This document shows positions 24,164-33,118 of a stretch of 64,000 nt of DNA, piece by piece. Both the position numbers and the translations under genes were made by a program. The stretch's first letter is position 1; every line of letters starts with the position of its first letter. The stretch lies in the NCBI RefSeq assembly GCF_003675875.1, contig NZ_RCDI01000003.1, positions 558,001-622,000 on the forward strand, given 5' to 3'. This DNA comes from Halostella limicola (lineage in GTDB: Archaea > Halobacteriota > Halobacteria > Halobacteriales > Natronoarchaeaceae). The notes below the pieces were generated by a model, which saw nothing but the letters and a program-made list of their open reading frames with translations, was not told the origin of the DNA and ran no database searches.

Positions 24164-24856
24164 ATGTCATCTAACCAAGAATCCCAGGACCGCGAGGTGA
24201 TGCGACAGAGCGTCTTCAGCACCGGCGAAGGGACGCGTATCTTCCCGGACGTGGAGGCCTGTATCGACTGCGGCGGCTGCTACGTCGCGTGCAAGCGCAC
24301 GTGGGACGTGCCCCGCGACGACCAGCGGATCTCGATCTCGACGATGCTGGAGGGGCAGATGGCACAGCCGCCCGAGAACAACCCCAACAGCGGGACGGCG
24401 ATGAGCGAGGGGCAGGACCCGGGCGAGACGAGCATCCCGATGCAGTGTTACCACTGCGACAACGCGCCCTGCGTCTCCGTCTGTCCCACCGACTCGCTGT
24501 TCAAGAACCCGGACAACGAGTTCGTCGAGGTGCGCGACGACCTCTGTATCGGCTGCCAGTACTGCCTCTCGGGGTGTCCGTTCGGCGCGCCGCAGTTCCC
24601 CGAGTCCGACGACGGCGGCGCGCAGATCGCAGGGAACGGCGGCGTCATGGACAAGTGCACCATGTGCGAGGAGCGCCAGCTCGAGACGGGGAAGGGGCCG
24701 GCCTGCGCCGAGGAGTGCGCCACCGACGCCATCCTCGTCGGGACGGCCGACCAGATCTCGGAGGAACTGGACCGCCGCGGCGAGGCCTCGTTCTTCAACG
24801 AGGCGGCCCTGGAGATCATCTTCGGCGAGGAAGACGCCAGGGTGTTCGACCGATGA
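24164..24856 (+). CDS. fdhB: Formate dehydrogenase iron-sulfur subunit
   Basis: The 230-residue protein carries four groups of ferredoxin cysteines (CIDCGGCYVACKR, CYHCDNAPCVSVCP, CIGCQYCLSGCP, CTMCEERQ with ECATDAI), the pattern of four [4Fe-4S] clusters in FdnH/DmsB-type subunits. It should pass electrons from FdhA to the membrane cytochrome. It has no signal and no C-terminal transmembrane anchor, unlike E. coli FdnH. It probably exits with FdhA by hitchhiking. Two bases separate it from fdhA and its stop overlaps the next start. Confidence 0.92.
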   Translation: MSSNQESQDREVMRQSVFSTGEGTRIFPDVEACIDCGGCYVACKRTWDVPRDDQRISISTMLEGQMAQPPENNPNSGTAMSEGQDPGETSIPMQCYHCDNAPCVSVCPTDSLFKNPDNEFVEVRDDLCIGCQYCLSGCPFGAPQFPESDDGGAQIAGNGGVMDKCTMCEERQLETGKGPACAEECATDAILVGTADQISEELDRRGEASFFNEAALEIIFGEEDARVFDR

Positions 24857-25443
24857 GCGGCGCGGGCGACGACCGGAACGGCCGGGACGAGGACGCCGAC
24901 CGCCCGCCCGACGATGAGCGAGTCGCGACCGACGATCCGTACGACGAGCGCGAGCCGGTACGCGAGACGCCGGAAGAGTCCCGGGAGCGACAGAGCCACT
25001 ATACGGACCCCGACAGCAAGCTCACCGACCGACTCGCCGTCCTCATCAGCGCCGTCGTCGGGCTGGTCGTGACGGGGCTCGCCTACTGGTGGGCGCAGGG
25101 GTTCGCCGTGTTCACGGAGAACCTGTACCGCGTCCAGCCGACGATCGAGGGTGGCGGCATCGGTTCGGACTGGAACGCGGGCAACACCGACCCGGCGCTC
25201 GACGCGCTGATCGCGCTCATCCACGCGGTCGACGTCATCGCGGGCGTCGGGATCCTGGTGATGGTGTTCCTCCACTGGACGGCGTTCCGACGGCTCGCCG
25301 CGCAGATGCGCCAGCCCGGGGAGCGCCGCTCGGACGCGGTCGCCGCGGACGGTGGTCAGGCGTCGTCTGCCGACGCCGGACCGCGGTCGACCGGATCCGA
25401 CGGCGGAGCGACCGACGCCGATAGCGGAGGTGAGGCCGGATGA
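24853..25443 (+). CDS. Formate-dehydrogenase-associated membrane protein
   Basis: The 196-residue protein has a charged N-terminus (about 55 residues), a hydrophobic helix (LAVLISAVVGLVVTGLAYWW), an extracytoplasmic loop (QPTIEGGGIGSDWNAGN), a second helix (VIAGVGILVMVFLHWTAF) and a disordered acidic tail. ATGA overlaps tie it to fdhB upstream and the cytochrome gene downstream. It has no heme or cluster motif that I can name. Since FdhB lacks its usual membrane helix, this protein may anchor the complex; that is inference. Confidence 0.7.
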   Translation: MSGAGDDRNGRDEDADRPPDDERVATDDPYDEREPVRETPEESRERQSHYTDPDSKLTDRLAVLISAVVGLVVTGLAYWWAQGFAVFTENLYRVQPTIEGGGIGSDWNAGNTDPALDALIALIHAVDVIAGVGILVMVFLHWTAFRRLAAQMRQPGERRSDAVAADGGQASSADAGPRSTGSDGGATDADSGGEAG

Positions 25444-26447
25444 CCAGCCTCGACCACGGCAAGTTCACGCGGGTCACCACCGTCTTTCACTCGCTGCTGG
25501 CGCTCGACGTGTTCATGCTGTTTTTCAGCGGCTACGCCATCATGTTCAACGACGAGCTCTGGTGGCTGGTCGAGGCGCTGGGCGGGTCCATGGGGGTGAT
25601 CGCCGTCCACCGGATCGCGGGCCTCGGCCTGATCACGCTGACCGTGTTCTGGATGACGCTGCTGATCATCACACCCGGCGGGCGGGACAACTTCGGCGCC
25701 GTCCTGCCCGGTCGGGACGACATCGAGGCGGCGATCCAGGACGTGAAGTTCGCGCTGGGCTACGCCGACGAGCGCCACCCCAACGCCCGCCAGTTCGCCG
25801 GATACAAGGCCGACGAGGTGCCCCTGCTGTCCTACGTCGGCAAGGGGGTCGTCTGGATCTTCGCGGTGGAGCTGACGCTCTTGATGATCACGGGGCTGCT
25901 CATCTGGAGCAAGACCGGCGTCATCAGCCTCTTCACGACGAAGGCCTCCGCGATGGCGTTCGTCGCGTTCCACGGCTTTCTGGGGATCGTCATGCTGATG
26001 GGCGTGATGTTCCACATCTTCGAGCACGGCGCGCACCCCGCCTTCTACCCGGTCGAGATGAAGGCGTTCCTGCCGAAGGACGTCACGCCGGAGTACCACG
26101 CCGAGGACGAGGACCACGACACGACGGGGATCGAGAACCTCGAACTCTCCCCGACGTGGAACTGGGCCGCGAACCTGCTCGGCCTGCTGGTGGTCGTCGG
26201 CATCGTCAGCGTGCTGGTCGGCAGCATCTTCGACGAGACGTACCCGATCCCGCGGGAACTCGCCGTGGGCGGCGGCCCGACGAACCTGCTGCTCACGATC
26301 GGCATCAACGTCGGCATCCTCGTGCTGTTCATCGGCCTCGTGCTGTCGATGTACGGCAACGTCATGCGGCGCCGCTACGAGCGCCAACTGGCCGAGGAGC
26401 GCCGCGCGACCGCCGCGGACGGGAGCGGCGAGACGAGCGACGACTGA
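25440..26447 (+). CDS. fdhC: Formate dehydrogenase cytochrome b subunit
   Basis: This integral membrane di-heme cytochrome should deliver formate electrons to the quinone pool. The 335-residue protein shows the FdnI/FdoI pattern: His17 (VFHSLLALD) in the first helix, IAVHRIAGLGL, AFHGFLGIVML and MFHIFEHGAHP as candidate heme ligands, and helices at about residues 15-35, 50-77, 137-160, 172-190, 238-258 and 282-302. It is longer than E. coli FdnI (about 217 residues), with an added C-terminal pair of helices. It overlaps the upstream gene by ATGA and ends the operon. Confidence 0.88.
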   Translation: MTSLDHGKFTRVTTVFHSLLALDVFMLFFSGYAIMFNDELWWLVEALGGSMGVIAVHRIAGLGLITLTVFWMTLLIITPGGRDNFGAVLPGRDDIEAAIQDVKFALGYADERHPNARQFAGYKADEVPLLSYVGKGVVWIFAVELTLLMITGLLIWSKTGVISLFTTKASAMAFVAFHGFLGIVMLMGVMFHIFEHGAHPAFYPVEMKAFLPKDVTPEYHAEDEDHDTTGIENLELSPTWNWAANLLGLLVVVGIVSVLVGSIFDETYPIPRELAVGGGPTNLLLTIGINVGILVLFIGLVLSMYGNVMRRRYERQLAEERRATAADGSGETSDD

Positions 26448-26520
26448 CTGCCGCTACCCGGTTTTTCGCGCCCTCTATCGGGTCAGAAGTACTAATTCCT
26501 CTGATGCGATACTTGTCGGT

Positions 26521-27051
26521 ATGGGCCACCGCGACCGCCCTGAGCGTCCGCCCGGGCGCGAGACGCGGCCGGCGTACTCGCGAAAGCGGCGGACGTGGTA
26601 CGGACACGGACAGTTAGCACGGACCGAACTCGACGAGACCGGCCGATTCATCCACGACACGCTGCGACTGTCGGCCGACGTCTTCCTCGGTAGTCTCCCG
26701 GTCCTCCTCTTCGTCATGCTGGCCGGCGGTCTGGACGTCTACGGACCGCGGACCGCGCTGCTCGCCGCGATACTCGCGCTGACGCTCGCCGGTACGGCCG
26801 TCCGCGGCGGCTGGATACCGCCGCTCGCGACGAGTACGCTCGGCTGGGTCGCACTAACTCCGTCGCTCGTCGCCCTGCGAGTCGTCTACTACAACTTCAC
26901 GCTGGGCGTCGCGGCGTACGGCGGCGTGGCGGTCGCGACCGCAGTCGAAACCCCGCCCGTCTCGCTCGCTGTCGCCGTTCTCGTCGGCGTCGTGGCGGCG
27001 CTCTCGTTCCCGCGCGTCGCCGAGACGACGGCGCGGACGCTCGACCGGTGA
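26521..27051 (+). CDS. Multi-helix membrane protein of unknown function
   Basis: The 176-residue protein has a basic N-terminus (about 45 residues) and then four or five hydrophobic segments, beginning VFLGSLPVLLFVMLAGG and ending with [15 protein letters not shown]. The ACTAATT box at 26489-26495 lies about 26-32 bases before ATG, consistent with its own leaderless promoter, so it is probably not part of the formate dehydrogenase operon. No family is recognised. Confidence 0.6.
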   Translation: MGHRDRPERPPGRETRPAYSRKRRTWYGHGQLARTELDETGRFIHDTLRLSADVFLGSLPVLLFVMLAGGLDVYGPRTALLAAILALTLAGTAVRGGWIPPLATSTLGWVALTPSLVALRVVYYNFTLGVAAYGGVAVATAVETPPVSLAVAVLVGVVAALSFPRVAETTARTLDR

Positions 27052-27148
27052 CCGCGGCTCCGATCCCTGCTTGTTCCTCCGAAATGGTAGGTTTCAGCCC
27101 GTGACACGCCGCGTCACGCTTTACTGGCTCGGCGTTCGACGGTAGCGT

Positions 27149-27337
27149 ATGGTAGGGGTCATCTACGATATCGCCAGCGTCATCGTGCTCCTGATCGCCG
27201 TCGCCGGCCTCGCGTACGCGATCGGTATCACCGGATCCCCGGGGACCGACGACACGAACCCACGGTGGTCGGGCCTGCTGGTGACGCTGCTCGTCGCGGT
27301 GTTCTTAGCAGCGATGATCGGCCCGCTCGTGATGTGA
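27149..27337 (+). CDS. Small two-helix membrane protein
   Basis: This 62-residue protein (start MVGVIYDIASVIVLL) has two hydrophobic helices joined by a short Asp/Asn-rich loop (GTDDTNPRWSG) and ends in IGPLVM. Codon bias is typical for the window. It lies alone between the multi-helix gene and a decayed regulator. No function can be assigned. Confidence 0.6.
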   Translation: MVGVIYDIASVIVLLIAVAGLAYAIGITGSPGTDDTNPRWSGLLVTLLVAVFLAAMIGPLVM

Positions 27338-27392
27338 GCGCTCGGCGAGACCGGCCGGTCGCGGCCGCACCGCGACGCCGCCGAGCCTCCGG

Positions 27393-27582
27393 CTAAAATA
27401 TATTCTTATAACATATTCCCGCCGATATCTCCTCGTCGGTCGCCTCGTGGAGTTCCGAGAAGGGAGCGTCTCGTCGGTCACCCGTCGCCGTCGACTAGCG
27501 CTCGCAGCACGCGCAGGCGAGTCTCGCTGCCGAGCACTTGGAAGGCGTCCCTCGGAGCGTCCGCCTCGCGGGGATCGGACAT
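27393..27582 (-). pseudogene. Frameshifted, truncated winged-helix regulator
   Basis: On the minus strand ATG 27582 reads DAFQVLGSETRLRVLRALVD and stops after 34 codons (27478-27480). In another frame the sequence continues APFSELHEATDEEISAG and ends at 27393. Together they resemble the start of an ArsR-like haloarchaeal HTH protein, where a helix of this type is followed by FSELRE. One frameshift plus loss of the remaining domain explains both pieces. I read it as a dead transcription factor gene. Confidence 0.6.
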
Positions 27583-27681
27583 GCGTGAGAGTCACTCCCC
27601 CGCTGGTAATAAGCCCTGTCGTGCGTCGTCGCGCCCGATTCCGTAACCGGTACCGGTTACGAAAGCGCGAGACGGACGGCG

Positions 27682-27692
27682 GATTTAATAAC
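27682..27692 (+). promoter_or_regulatory. TATA-like box of moaA
   Basis: GATTTAATAAC is centred about 27 bases upstream of ATG 27714, the spacing expected for a leaderless archaeal promoter. A/T-rich bases contrast with the GC-rich surroundings. Confidence 0.5.
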
Positions 27693-27713
27693 TCGTAGTC
27701 ACGACTCTGATGC

Positions 27714-28742
27714 ATGCTCGAGGACGGGTTCGGTCGGGAAGTGACGGGCGTCCGCGTGTCGTTGACCGACCGGTGCAACTTCGACTGCGTCTACTGCCAC
27801 AACGAGGGGCTGGGGGACACCCGCGGCCCGATGGACCCGCAGGACGACGAGATGACCGCCGACGACGTCGTCCGCTTTCTGGAGGTCGCCGCCGAGTTCG
27901 ACGTCGACTCCGTGAAGTTCACCGGCGGCGAGCCGATGCTCCGGCAGGACCTAGAGGAGATCATCCGCCGCACGCCCGACGAGATGGAGGTGTCGATGAC
28001 GACCAACGGCACCTTCCTGCCCGGCCGCGCCGAGGACCTGGTGGACGCGGGCCTCGAACGCGTCAACGTCTCGCAGGACGCGCTCGACCCGGACGACTTC
28101 GCCGAGGTGACCAAAAGCGGCGCGTACGAGAAGGTGCTGGAGGGCGTCGACGCCGCGCTCGACGCCGGCCTCGACCCCGTGAAGCTCAACATGGTCGTGT
28201 TCGAGCACACCGCCGGCTACGTGCCGGAGATGGTCGAGCACGTCGCCGAGAACGACGGCCTCCAGCTCCAGCTCATCGAGTACATGCCCGAACTCACCGG
28301 TCGGCCCGAGTGGAACATCGACATCCAGCGCGTCCACGACTGGCTGGCGGAGCAGGCCGCCGAGATAGAGCGCCGCGAGATGCACGGCCGCCGCCGCTAC
28401 TGGGTCGAGGGCGACGCCGACGCCGGCGAGGCGGGGGCCGGCGAGGCCGCGGCGACCGACGGGGGGCGAAACGCCGGCCGCGGCATGGTCGAGATCGTCG
28501 ACCCCGTCGAGAACGCGGACTTCTGCGCGAACTGCCACCGCGTGCGAGTCACGCACGAAGGATACCTCAAGGGGTGTCTCAACCGCAACGACGACCTCCG
28601 CTCGATGGGCGAGATGACCAAGCCCGAGATCCGCGAGGCGTTCCGGGAGACCGTCGAGAACCGCGTGCCCTACTACGGCGAGTACATGGTCAAAGACGAT
28701 GACGGCGACTGGGTCGTCAACGACGAGTACATCGGCGCGTAG
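27714..28742 (+). CDS. moaA: GTP 3',8-cyclase MoaA
   Basis: MoaA is the radical SAM enzyme that starts molybdopterin synthesis by rearranging GTP. The 342-residue protein has the SAM cluster at Cys21, Cys25 and Cys28 (CNFDCVYC), the GGEP motif ([11 protein letters not shown]), and the second, GTP-binding cluster in [20 protein letters not shown] 25-residue Gly/Ala/Glu-rich insertion (about residues 235-258) precedes that cluster and is probably a disordered loop. The usual C-terminal double Gly is not evident here. It sits near fdhA, torD and mobA, consistent with supplying the pterin cofactor. Confidence 0.93.
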   Translation: MLEDGFGREVTGVRVSLTDRCNFDCVYCHNEGLGDTRGPMDPQDDEMTADDVVRFLEVAAEFDVDSVKFTGGEPMLRQDLEEIIRRTPDEMEVSMTTNGTFLPGRAEDLVDAGLERVNVSQDALDPDDFAEVTKSGAYEKVLEGVDAALDAGLDPVKLNMVVFEHTAGYVPEMVEHVAENDGLQLQLIEYMPELTGRPEWNIDIQRVHDWLAEQAAEIERREMHGRRRYWVEGDADAGEAGAGEAAATDGGRNAGRGMVEIVDPVENADFCANCHRVRVTHEGYLKGCLNRNDDLRSMGEMTKPEIREAFRETVENRVPYYGEYMVKDDDGDWVVNDEYIGA

Positions 28743-28903
28743 CGGGCGCGACCGCCGGTCGCTCCCCGCCTCTCGGTTTGCCGCGCAGTCACTGGGGCCG
28801 ATACTTTCGTGACGCTTAAGTACCCTCCGCGGAGTAGAATTGGATGCAATACGCTGTAGGGGTGCGGTACCCCGAGTCCGGAAGGGCGAAGATAGATACG
28901 CGA

Positions 28904-28988
28904 GTCGTGGTAGCCTAGCCTGGCCCAAGGCGCAGGGTTGCTAACTCTGTGGCGTCAAGCCTCCGGGGTTCAAATCCCCGCCACGACG
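28904..28988 (+). tRNA. tRNA-Ser (anticodon GCT)
   Basis: The gene has a perfect 7-bp acceptor stem (GTCGTGG with CCACGAC), an anticodon stem CAGGG/CTCTG around TTGCTAA, a class II variable arm (GGC-GTCAA-GCC), a T arm GGGGTTCAAATCCCC and discriminator G. The anticodon GCT reads AGC/AGU serine codons. The TATA-like CTTAAGT near 28815 suggests a transcript with a leader. It immediately precedes the ribosomal operon. Confidence 0.95.
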
Positions 28989-28995
28989 TCGTTTC

Positions 28996-29061
28996 CGAAC
29001 CGGACTTCCGGTTCGCGAGGGGCTTGCCCCCGAAACCATCGAAGCGTTTTCGACGCTTCGA
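28996..29061 (+). other. Three consecutive hairpins between tRNA-Ser and rps13
   Basis: CGAACCGGA-CT-TCCGGTTCG (28996-29015), GGGG-CTTG-CCCC (29018-29029) and TCGAAGCG-TTTTCGA-CGCTTCGA (29039-29061) are all perfect stems packed into 66 bases. They end 20 bases before the rps13 start. They may separate the tRNA from the mRNA during processing, or serve as a ribosomal-protein binding site in the leader. Confidence 0.6.
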
Positions 29062-29081
29062 CCCCGACAACGATACCAGCT

Positions 29082-29609
29082 ATGAGTGCAGAAGAACCAC
29101 AGGACGAACCCGAAGACGATGAGGATCTTCGGTACTTCGTCCGCATCGGGCAAACGGACCTCGATGGGACGAAGACCGTAGAGCGATCCCTCATCGAGAT
29201 GAACGGCATCGGGCGACGAACGGCCCGCATCATCGCCGAGGAGGCCGACGTCAACCGCAAGGCGACGTTCGGCCGCCTCGACGACGACGAGATCGACCGC
29301 GTGGTCGAGCAAGTCGAGAACTACGCGGACGCGGTTCCCGAGTGGCTCACCAACCGCCGGAACGACTTCTTCTCCGGCGAGTCCACTCACGAGACCGGCA
29401 ACGACCTCTCGATGACGCGCCGGCAGGACATCAACCGCATGAAGATGATCAGCTCCTACAAGGGCGTTCGCCACAACCGCGGACAGAAGGTCCGCGGCCA
29501 GCGCACGAAGTCCACCGGTCGTACCGAGGGGACCATCGGCGTGAACGTCGAGGAGATCCGTGAGGAAGAGGCCGAGGAAGCGGCCGCCGAAGAGGGTGGT
29601 GAGGAATAA
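29082..29609 (+). CDS. rps13: 30S ribosomal protein S13 (uS13)
   Basis: uS13 sits in the head of the small subunit and contacts the P-site tRNA. The 175-residue protein has the helix-two-turn-helix rRNA-binding signature [18 protein letters not shown] and the C-terminal basic tail [19 protein letters not shown]. An acidic N-terminus (about 18 residues) and an acidic Glu-rich tail are haloarchaeal additions. It is the first protein gene of a conserved archaeal operon and overlaps rps4 by one base (TAATG). Confidence 0.97.
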   Translation: MSAEEPQDEPEDDEDLRYFVRIGQTDLDGTKTVERSLIEMNGIGRRTARIIAEEADVNRKATFGRLDDDEIDRVVEQVENYADAVPEWLTNRRNDFFSGESTHETGNDLSMTRRQDINRMKMISSYKGVRHNRGQKVRGQRTKSTGRTEGTIGVNVEEIREEEAEEAAAEEGGEE

Positions 29610-30133
29610 TGCCCCTCGGAAGCAAAACGAAGGCCTACGAGACGCCGAATCACCCGTTCCAGGGCGAGCGCATCGCCTCGGAGCACGACCTGGTCGGCCG
29701 CTACGGCCTCAAGAACAAGGAGGAGCTCTGGCGCGCTCAGTCCGAACTGCGTTCCTACCGCCGCGAGGCGCGTGCGCTGCTCGGTCGCGCGCAGGGCGAC
29801 GCCGAGGCCGCCGCGAAGCGCGGCGACGAGTTCCTCGCCCGCCTGAAGCGCATCGGCGTCCTCGACGAGGAGGACGGCCTCGACGACATCCTGTCGCTCG
29901 AGATCAACGACGTGCTGGAGCGTCGCCTCCAGACCGTCGTCTACCGCAAGGGCCTGGCGAACACGCCCGAGCAGGCGCGACAGTTCATCGTCCACGGCCA
30001 CGTCGTGGTCGGCGACGGCCGCGTCACGCGACCGTCGTACAAGGTCGACGTGGACGAGGAGCCGGACATCGCCTTCGACGAGACGAGTCCGCTCGCGGAC
30101 GAACTCCACCCCGAACGCGCGGAGGAACAATAA
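29609..30133 (+). CDS. rps4: 30S ribosomal protein S4 (uS4)
   Basis: uS4 nucleates 30S assembly by binding 16S rRNA. The 174-residue protein begins [19 protein letters not shown] and has the S4 RNA-binding domain in the second half ([37 protein letters not shown]). The archaeal length and absence of a zinc motif are normal. In many organisms uS4 represses its own operon by binding the mRNA leader, which makes the upstream hairpins relevant. One base separates its stop from the next start region. Confidence 0.97.
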   Translation: MPLGSKTKAYETPNHPFQGERIASEHDLVGRYGLKNKEELWRAQSELRSYRREARALLGRAQGDAEAAAKRGDEFLARLKRIGVLDEEDGLDDILSLEINDVLERRLQTVVYRKGLANTPEQARQFIVHGHVVVGDGRVTRPSYKVDVDEEPDIAFDETSPLADELHPERAEEQ

Positions 30134-30134
30134 C

Positions 30135-30527
30135 ATGAGCGAATCAGAAGACGGCAAGTGGGGCATCGCCCACGTGCACGCATCGTTCAACAACACCATC
30201 ATCACCGTCACCGACCTGACGGGCGCGGAGACGGTCGCCAAGTCGTCCGGCGGCGCGGTCGTCAAGCAGAACCGCGACGAGGCGTCGCCGTACGCGGCGA
30301 TGCAGATGGCCGAGACCGTCGCCGAGGAAGTGCTCGCGGCCGGCGTGGAAGGCGTCCACGTCCGCGTCCGCGGCCCCGGCGGCAACCTCCAGAAGAGCCC
30401 CGGCCCGGGCGCGCAGGCGACGATCCGAGCGCTCGCCCGCGCCGGTCTGGAGATCGGCCGCATCGAGGACGTCACGCCGATCCCGCACGACGGGTCGCGC
30501 GCTCCCAAAGGAAAGGGCGGATTCTAA
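30135..30527 (+). CDS. rps11: 30S ribosomal protein S11 (uS11)
   Basis: uS11 is on the platform of the small subunit, near the mRNA exit. The 130-residue protein starts [20 protein letters not shown] and contains [20 protein letters not shown] and the conserved end [19 protein letters not shown]. Its length and sequence are typical of archaeal S11. It lies in the standard S13-S4-S11-RpoD order. Confidence 0.97.
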   Translation: MSESEDGKWGIAHVHASFNNTIITVTDLTGAETVAKSSGGAVVKQNRDEASPYAAMQMAETVAEEVLAAGVEGVHVRVRGPGGNLQKSPGPGAQATIRALARAGLEIGRIEDVTPIPHDGSRAPKGKGGF

Positions 30528-30530
30528 CCC

Positions 30531-31310
30531 ATGGCAGAGGACTACGACGTTGAGTTCATCGAACGCGAGGACCGCTCCGCCCGGTTCCTCGTCCGGGGCG
30601 TCACGCCGGCGTTCGCCAACGGCATCCGCCGGGCGATGATCGCCGACGTGCCGACGCTCTCCGTCGACACCGTCCGGGTGATCGAGAACTCGTCGGTCAT
30701 GTTCGACGAGCAGATCGCTCACCGGCTCGGGATGGTGCCGCTGACCACGCCGGAAGGCGAGTTCGAGGAAGGCGACCAGGTCACCCTCAGCATCGACGTC
30801 GAGGGACCGAACACGGCCTACTCGGGCGACATCGTCAGCGCCGACCCGCAAGTCGAGCCCGCCGACGACAACGTCCCCATCATCGACCTCAAGGACGACC
30901 AGCGGCTCGAACTGGAGGCCGAAGCGGTGCTCGACACCGGCAAGAACCACGCCAAACACCAGGGCGGCGTGGCGGTCGGCTACCGACACCTCCAGTACGT
31001 CGAGGTCGTCGGCGACGCCGACGAGTTCGAGGAGCAGGAGCCGCACATCCTTCGCGGCGTCCTCGAAGAGCGCGCGGCGGAGCACGCGGACGCCGACGCG
31101 ACCAACGGCGACCTCGTGCTGACCGAGGAGTTCGACAACGACCTCTCGAAGCGCTACCCCGGCAAGGAGGTCGAGGTCCACGACGTGCCGAACGCGTTCG
31201 TGTTCCACGTCGAGACCGACGGCTCGTTCACGGTCGAGGACCTCGTCACCCGGTCGGTCGACACGATCGAGGACCGAGCGGCGGAACTCCGCGAAGCAGT
31301 CCAGCTATAG
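30531..31310 (+). CDS. rpoD: DNA-directed RNA polymerase subunit D
   Basis: RpoD (Rpb3-like) dimerises with RpoL to start RNA polymerase assembly. The 259-residue protein has the dimerisation motif [20 protein letters not shown] near the N-terminus, then [11 protein letters not shown] and a central domain. The ferredoxin-like cysteines that many archaeal RpoD proteins use for a [4Fe-4S] cluster are not present here; the region reads [20 protein letters not shown]. That cluster is variable among archaea. The C-terminus [20 protein letters not shown] returns to the dimer interface. Confidence 0.95.
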   Translation: MAEDYDVEFIEREDRSARFLVRGVTPAFANGIRRAMIADVPTLSVDTVRVIENSSVMFDEQIAHRLGMVPLTTPEGEFEEGDQVTLSIDVEGPNTAYSGDIVSADPQVEPADDNVPIIDLKDDQRLELEAEAVLDTGKNHAKHQGGVAVGYRHLQYVEVVGDADEFEEQEPHILRGVLEERAAEHADADATNGDLVLTEEFDNDLSKRYPGKEVEVHDVPNAFVFHVETDGSFTVEDLVTRSVDTIEDRAAELREAVQL

Positions 31311-31447
31311 AGTACAGATGAACCTTCACACCAGTTCCCTGACGGCGGCTCGCTCCGGCGAGAGCCGCGGTGCCGTCTTCCGATCGGCAACCGAAACTGG
31401 TTTGAAGGGCCACGAGAAAGACATCAATGCCCGCAAGGGTGCGACGT

Positions 31448-31532
31448 GCAGGGATAGCCAAGTTAGGCCAACGGCGCAGCGTTCAGGGCGCTGTCTCGTA
31501 GGAGTCCGCAGGTTCAAATCCTGCTCCCTGCA
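31448..31532 (+). tRNA. tRNA-Leu (anticodon CAG)
   Basis: The acceptor stem GCAGGGA pairs perfectly with TCCCTGC. The anticodon stem CAGCG/CGCTG encloses TTCAGGG, giving anticodon CAG (codon CUG, abundant in this genome). The variable arm is long (class II), the T arm is GCAGGTTCAAATCCTGC and the discriminator is A, as expected for leucine. It is embedded in the ribosomal operon between rpoD and rpl18e; a hairpin at about 31347-31368 lies in the preceding 137-base spacer. Confidence 0.95.
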
Positions 31533-31558
31533 TCACTTCTTCCATCAGGAGGTACGTT

Positions 31559-31909
31559 ATGAGTAAGACAAATCCGAGGCTGAGCAGTCTTGTCGCCGAG
31601 CTGAAATCGGTGGCGCGGGATGCGGACGCGAACGTCTGGAAGGACGTCGCGGCCCGCCTCGAGAAACCACGCCGAACGCACGCCGAGGTCAACCTCGGCC
31701 GCATCGAACGGTACGCCCAGGAGGACGAGACGGTCATCGTCCCGGGCAAGGTTCTCGGGAGCGGCGCACTCCAGAAGAGCGTCACCGTCGCCGCCGTCGA
31801 CTTCTCGTCGACCGCGGAGACCAAGATCGAACAGGTCGGCGAGACCATCGATCTGGAACAGGCGATAGAACAGAACCCCGAAGGTAGCAACGTGCGGGTG
31901 ATCCGATGA
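31559..31909 (+). CDS. rpl18e: 50S ribosomal protein L18e (eL18)
   Basis: eL18 is a large-subunit protein related in fold to bacterial L15. The 116-residue protein begins [20 protein letters not shown] and contains [20 protein letters not shown] and [20 protein letters not shown]. An AGGAGGT site at 31547-31553 supports the start. The gene follows tRNA-Leu by 26 bases and overlaps rpl13 by ATGA. This L18e-L13-S9-RpoN-RpoK order is the standard archaeal arrangement. Confidence 0.97.
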   Translation: MSKTNPRLSSLVAELKSVARDADANVWKDVAARLEKPRRTHAEVNLGRIERYAQEDETVIVPGKVLGSGALQKSVTVAAVDFSSTAETKIEQVGETIDLEQAIEQNPEGSNVRVIR

Positions 31910-32343
31910 GCATCGCAGAGTTCGAGGCCGACGTCGTCGTGGATGCGCGCGACTGCATCCTCGGCCGCGTGGCCAGCAAGGTCGCAGAGGAAGCCCTCGA
32001 CGGGCAGCGCGTCGCCGTCATCAACGCGGAGGACGCCGTCATCACGGGCGACGAAGAGAACATCATGTCGAAGTACCGGAAGCGTCGGGAGCTGGGTTCG
32101 GACAGCGGGCCCTACTACCCGAAGCGACCGGACGAGATCTTCAAGCGGACCATCCGCGGCATGCTCCCCTACAAGAAGACGCGCGGCCGCGAGGCGTTCG
32201 AGAACGTCCGCGTCTACGTGGGCAACCCCCACGACCGCGACGGGGAGATCCTCGACGGCACGTCGCTGGATCGGCTGTCGAACATCCGCTTCGTCCACCT
32301 GGGCGACGTCAGCGAACAACTGGGTGCTAACGTCACATGGTAA
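31906..32343 (+). CDS. rpl13: 50S ribosomal protein L13 (uL13)
   Basis: uL13 binds 23S rRNA early in large-subunit assembly. The 145-residue protein has [56 protein letters not shown] and [19 protein letters not shown], all family signatures. It overlaps its upstream neighbour by 4 bases and rps9 by 7 bases, indicating coupled translation. Confidence 0.97.
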   Translation: MSIAEFEADVVVDARDCILGRVASKVAEEALDGQRVAVINAEDAVITGDEENIMSKYRKRRELGSDSGPYYPKRPDEIFKRTIRGMLPYKKTRGREAFENVRVYVGNPHDRDGEILDGTSLDRLSNIRFVHLGDVSEQLGANVTW

Positions 32344-32732
32344 CCAACACGAGCGGCAAGAAGAAGACCGCCATCGCCCGCGCCACCGTGCGCGACGGCG
32401 ACGGCAAGGTCCGTATCAACTCCCAGCCGGTAGAGCTGGTCGAACCGGAACTCGCGCGCCTGAAGATGCTGGAGCCGTTCCGCATCGCCGGCGACGAGCG
32501 CGAGCAGGTCGATATCGACGTCCGCGTCGAGGGCGGCGGCATGAGCGGGCAGGCGGACGCCGTCCGCACCGCGATCGCCCGCGGCGTCGTCCAGCACCTG
32601 AGCGACGCCGAACTCCGCGACGCGTTCATGGAGTTCGACCGCTCCCTGCTGGTCAACGACGTCCGGCAGTCCGAGCCCAAGAAGTGGGGCGGCCCCGGCG
32701 CGCGGGCCCGCTACCAGAAGTCCTACCGTTAA
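32337..32732 (+). CDS. rps9: 30S ribosomal protein S9 (uS9)
   Basis: uS9 lies in the head of the small subunit and its C-terminal Arg reaches the P-site tRNA. The 131-residue protein starts [20 protein letters not shown] and ends [17 protein letters not shown], the universal basic tail. [20 protein letters not shown] is the second family signature. It overlaps rpl13 and precedes rpoN by 9 bases. Confidence 0.97.
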   Translation: MVTNTSGKKKTAIARATVRDGDGKVRINSQPVELVEPELARLKMLEPFRIAGDEREQVDIDVRVEGGGMSGQADAVRTAIARGVVQHLSDAELRDAFMEFDRSLLVNDVRQSEPKKWGGPGARARYQKSYR

Positions 32733-32741
32733 GGTGATAGC

Positions 32742-32936
32742 ATGATGGTACCTGTCCGGTGTTTCACGTGCGGCAACGTCGTGGGTGAACACTGGGAAGA
32801 GTTCAAGGCGCGCGCACGCGAGGGCGACGAGGACCCCGAGGCGGTCCTCGACGAGCTCGGCGTGGAGCGTCACTGCTGTCGCCGGATGATCGTCTCGCAC
32901 AAGGACCTCGTCGACATCGTCTCCCCGTACCAGTAA
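32742..32936 (+). CDS. rpoN: DNA-directed RNA polymerase subunit N
   Basis: RpoN (Rpb10-like) is a small zinc-binding subunit that stabilises the RpoD/L assembly. The 64-residue protein has [20 protein letters not shown], giving CxxC, and the second pair in [15 protein letters not shown]. This is the complete CX2C-Xn-CC zinc motif of the family. Either of the first two Met codons could be the start. It shares its last base with the rpoK start (TAATG). Confidence 0.97.
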   Translation: MMVPVRCFTCGNVVGEHWEEFKARAREGDEDPEAVLDELGVERHCCRRMIVSHKDLVDIVSPYQ

Positions 32937-33118
32937 TGGCTCAACACGAACGCTTCAGCCGGTACGAGAAGGCCCGAATCCTCGGCGCACGAGCGCTGCA
33001 GGTGTCGTACGGCGCGCCCGTGCTCATCGACACCGACCAGACGGAGCCGATCCTGATCGCAGCCGAGGAGTACGACGAGGGCGTCCTTCCGTTCACCGTG
33101 AACAGGGATATGCAATGA
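32936..33118 (+). CDS. rpoK: DNA-directed RNA polymerase subunit K
   Basis: RpoK (Rpb6/omega-like) helps assembly of the large subunits. The 60-residue protein reads [20 protein letters not shown] then [20 protein letters not shown], the conserved core. It overlaps eno by ATGA and rpoN by one base. Length is normal for archaea. Confidence 0.96.
   Translation: MAQHERFSRYEKARILGARALQVSYGAPVLIDTDQTEPILIAAEEYDEGVLPFTVNRDMQ

Noticed and set aside
21996-24170. 724-residue minus-strand frame opposite the formate dehydrogenase gene
   Set aside because: FdhA on the plus strand has full catalytic motifs; the opposite frame is only a GC-driven shadow.
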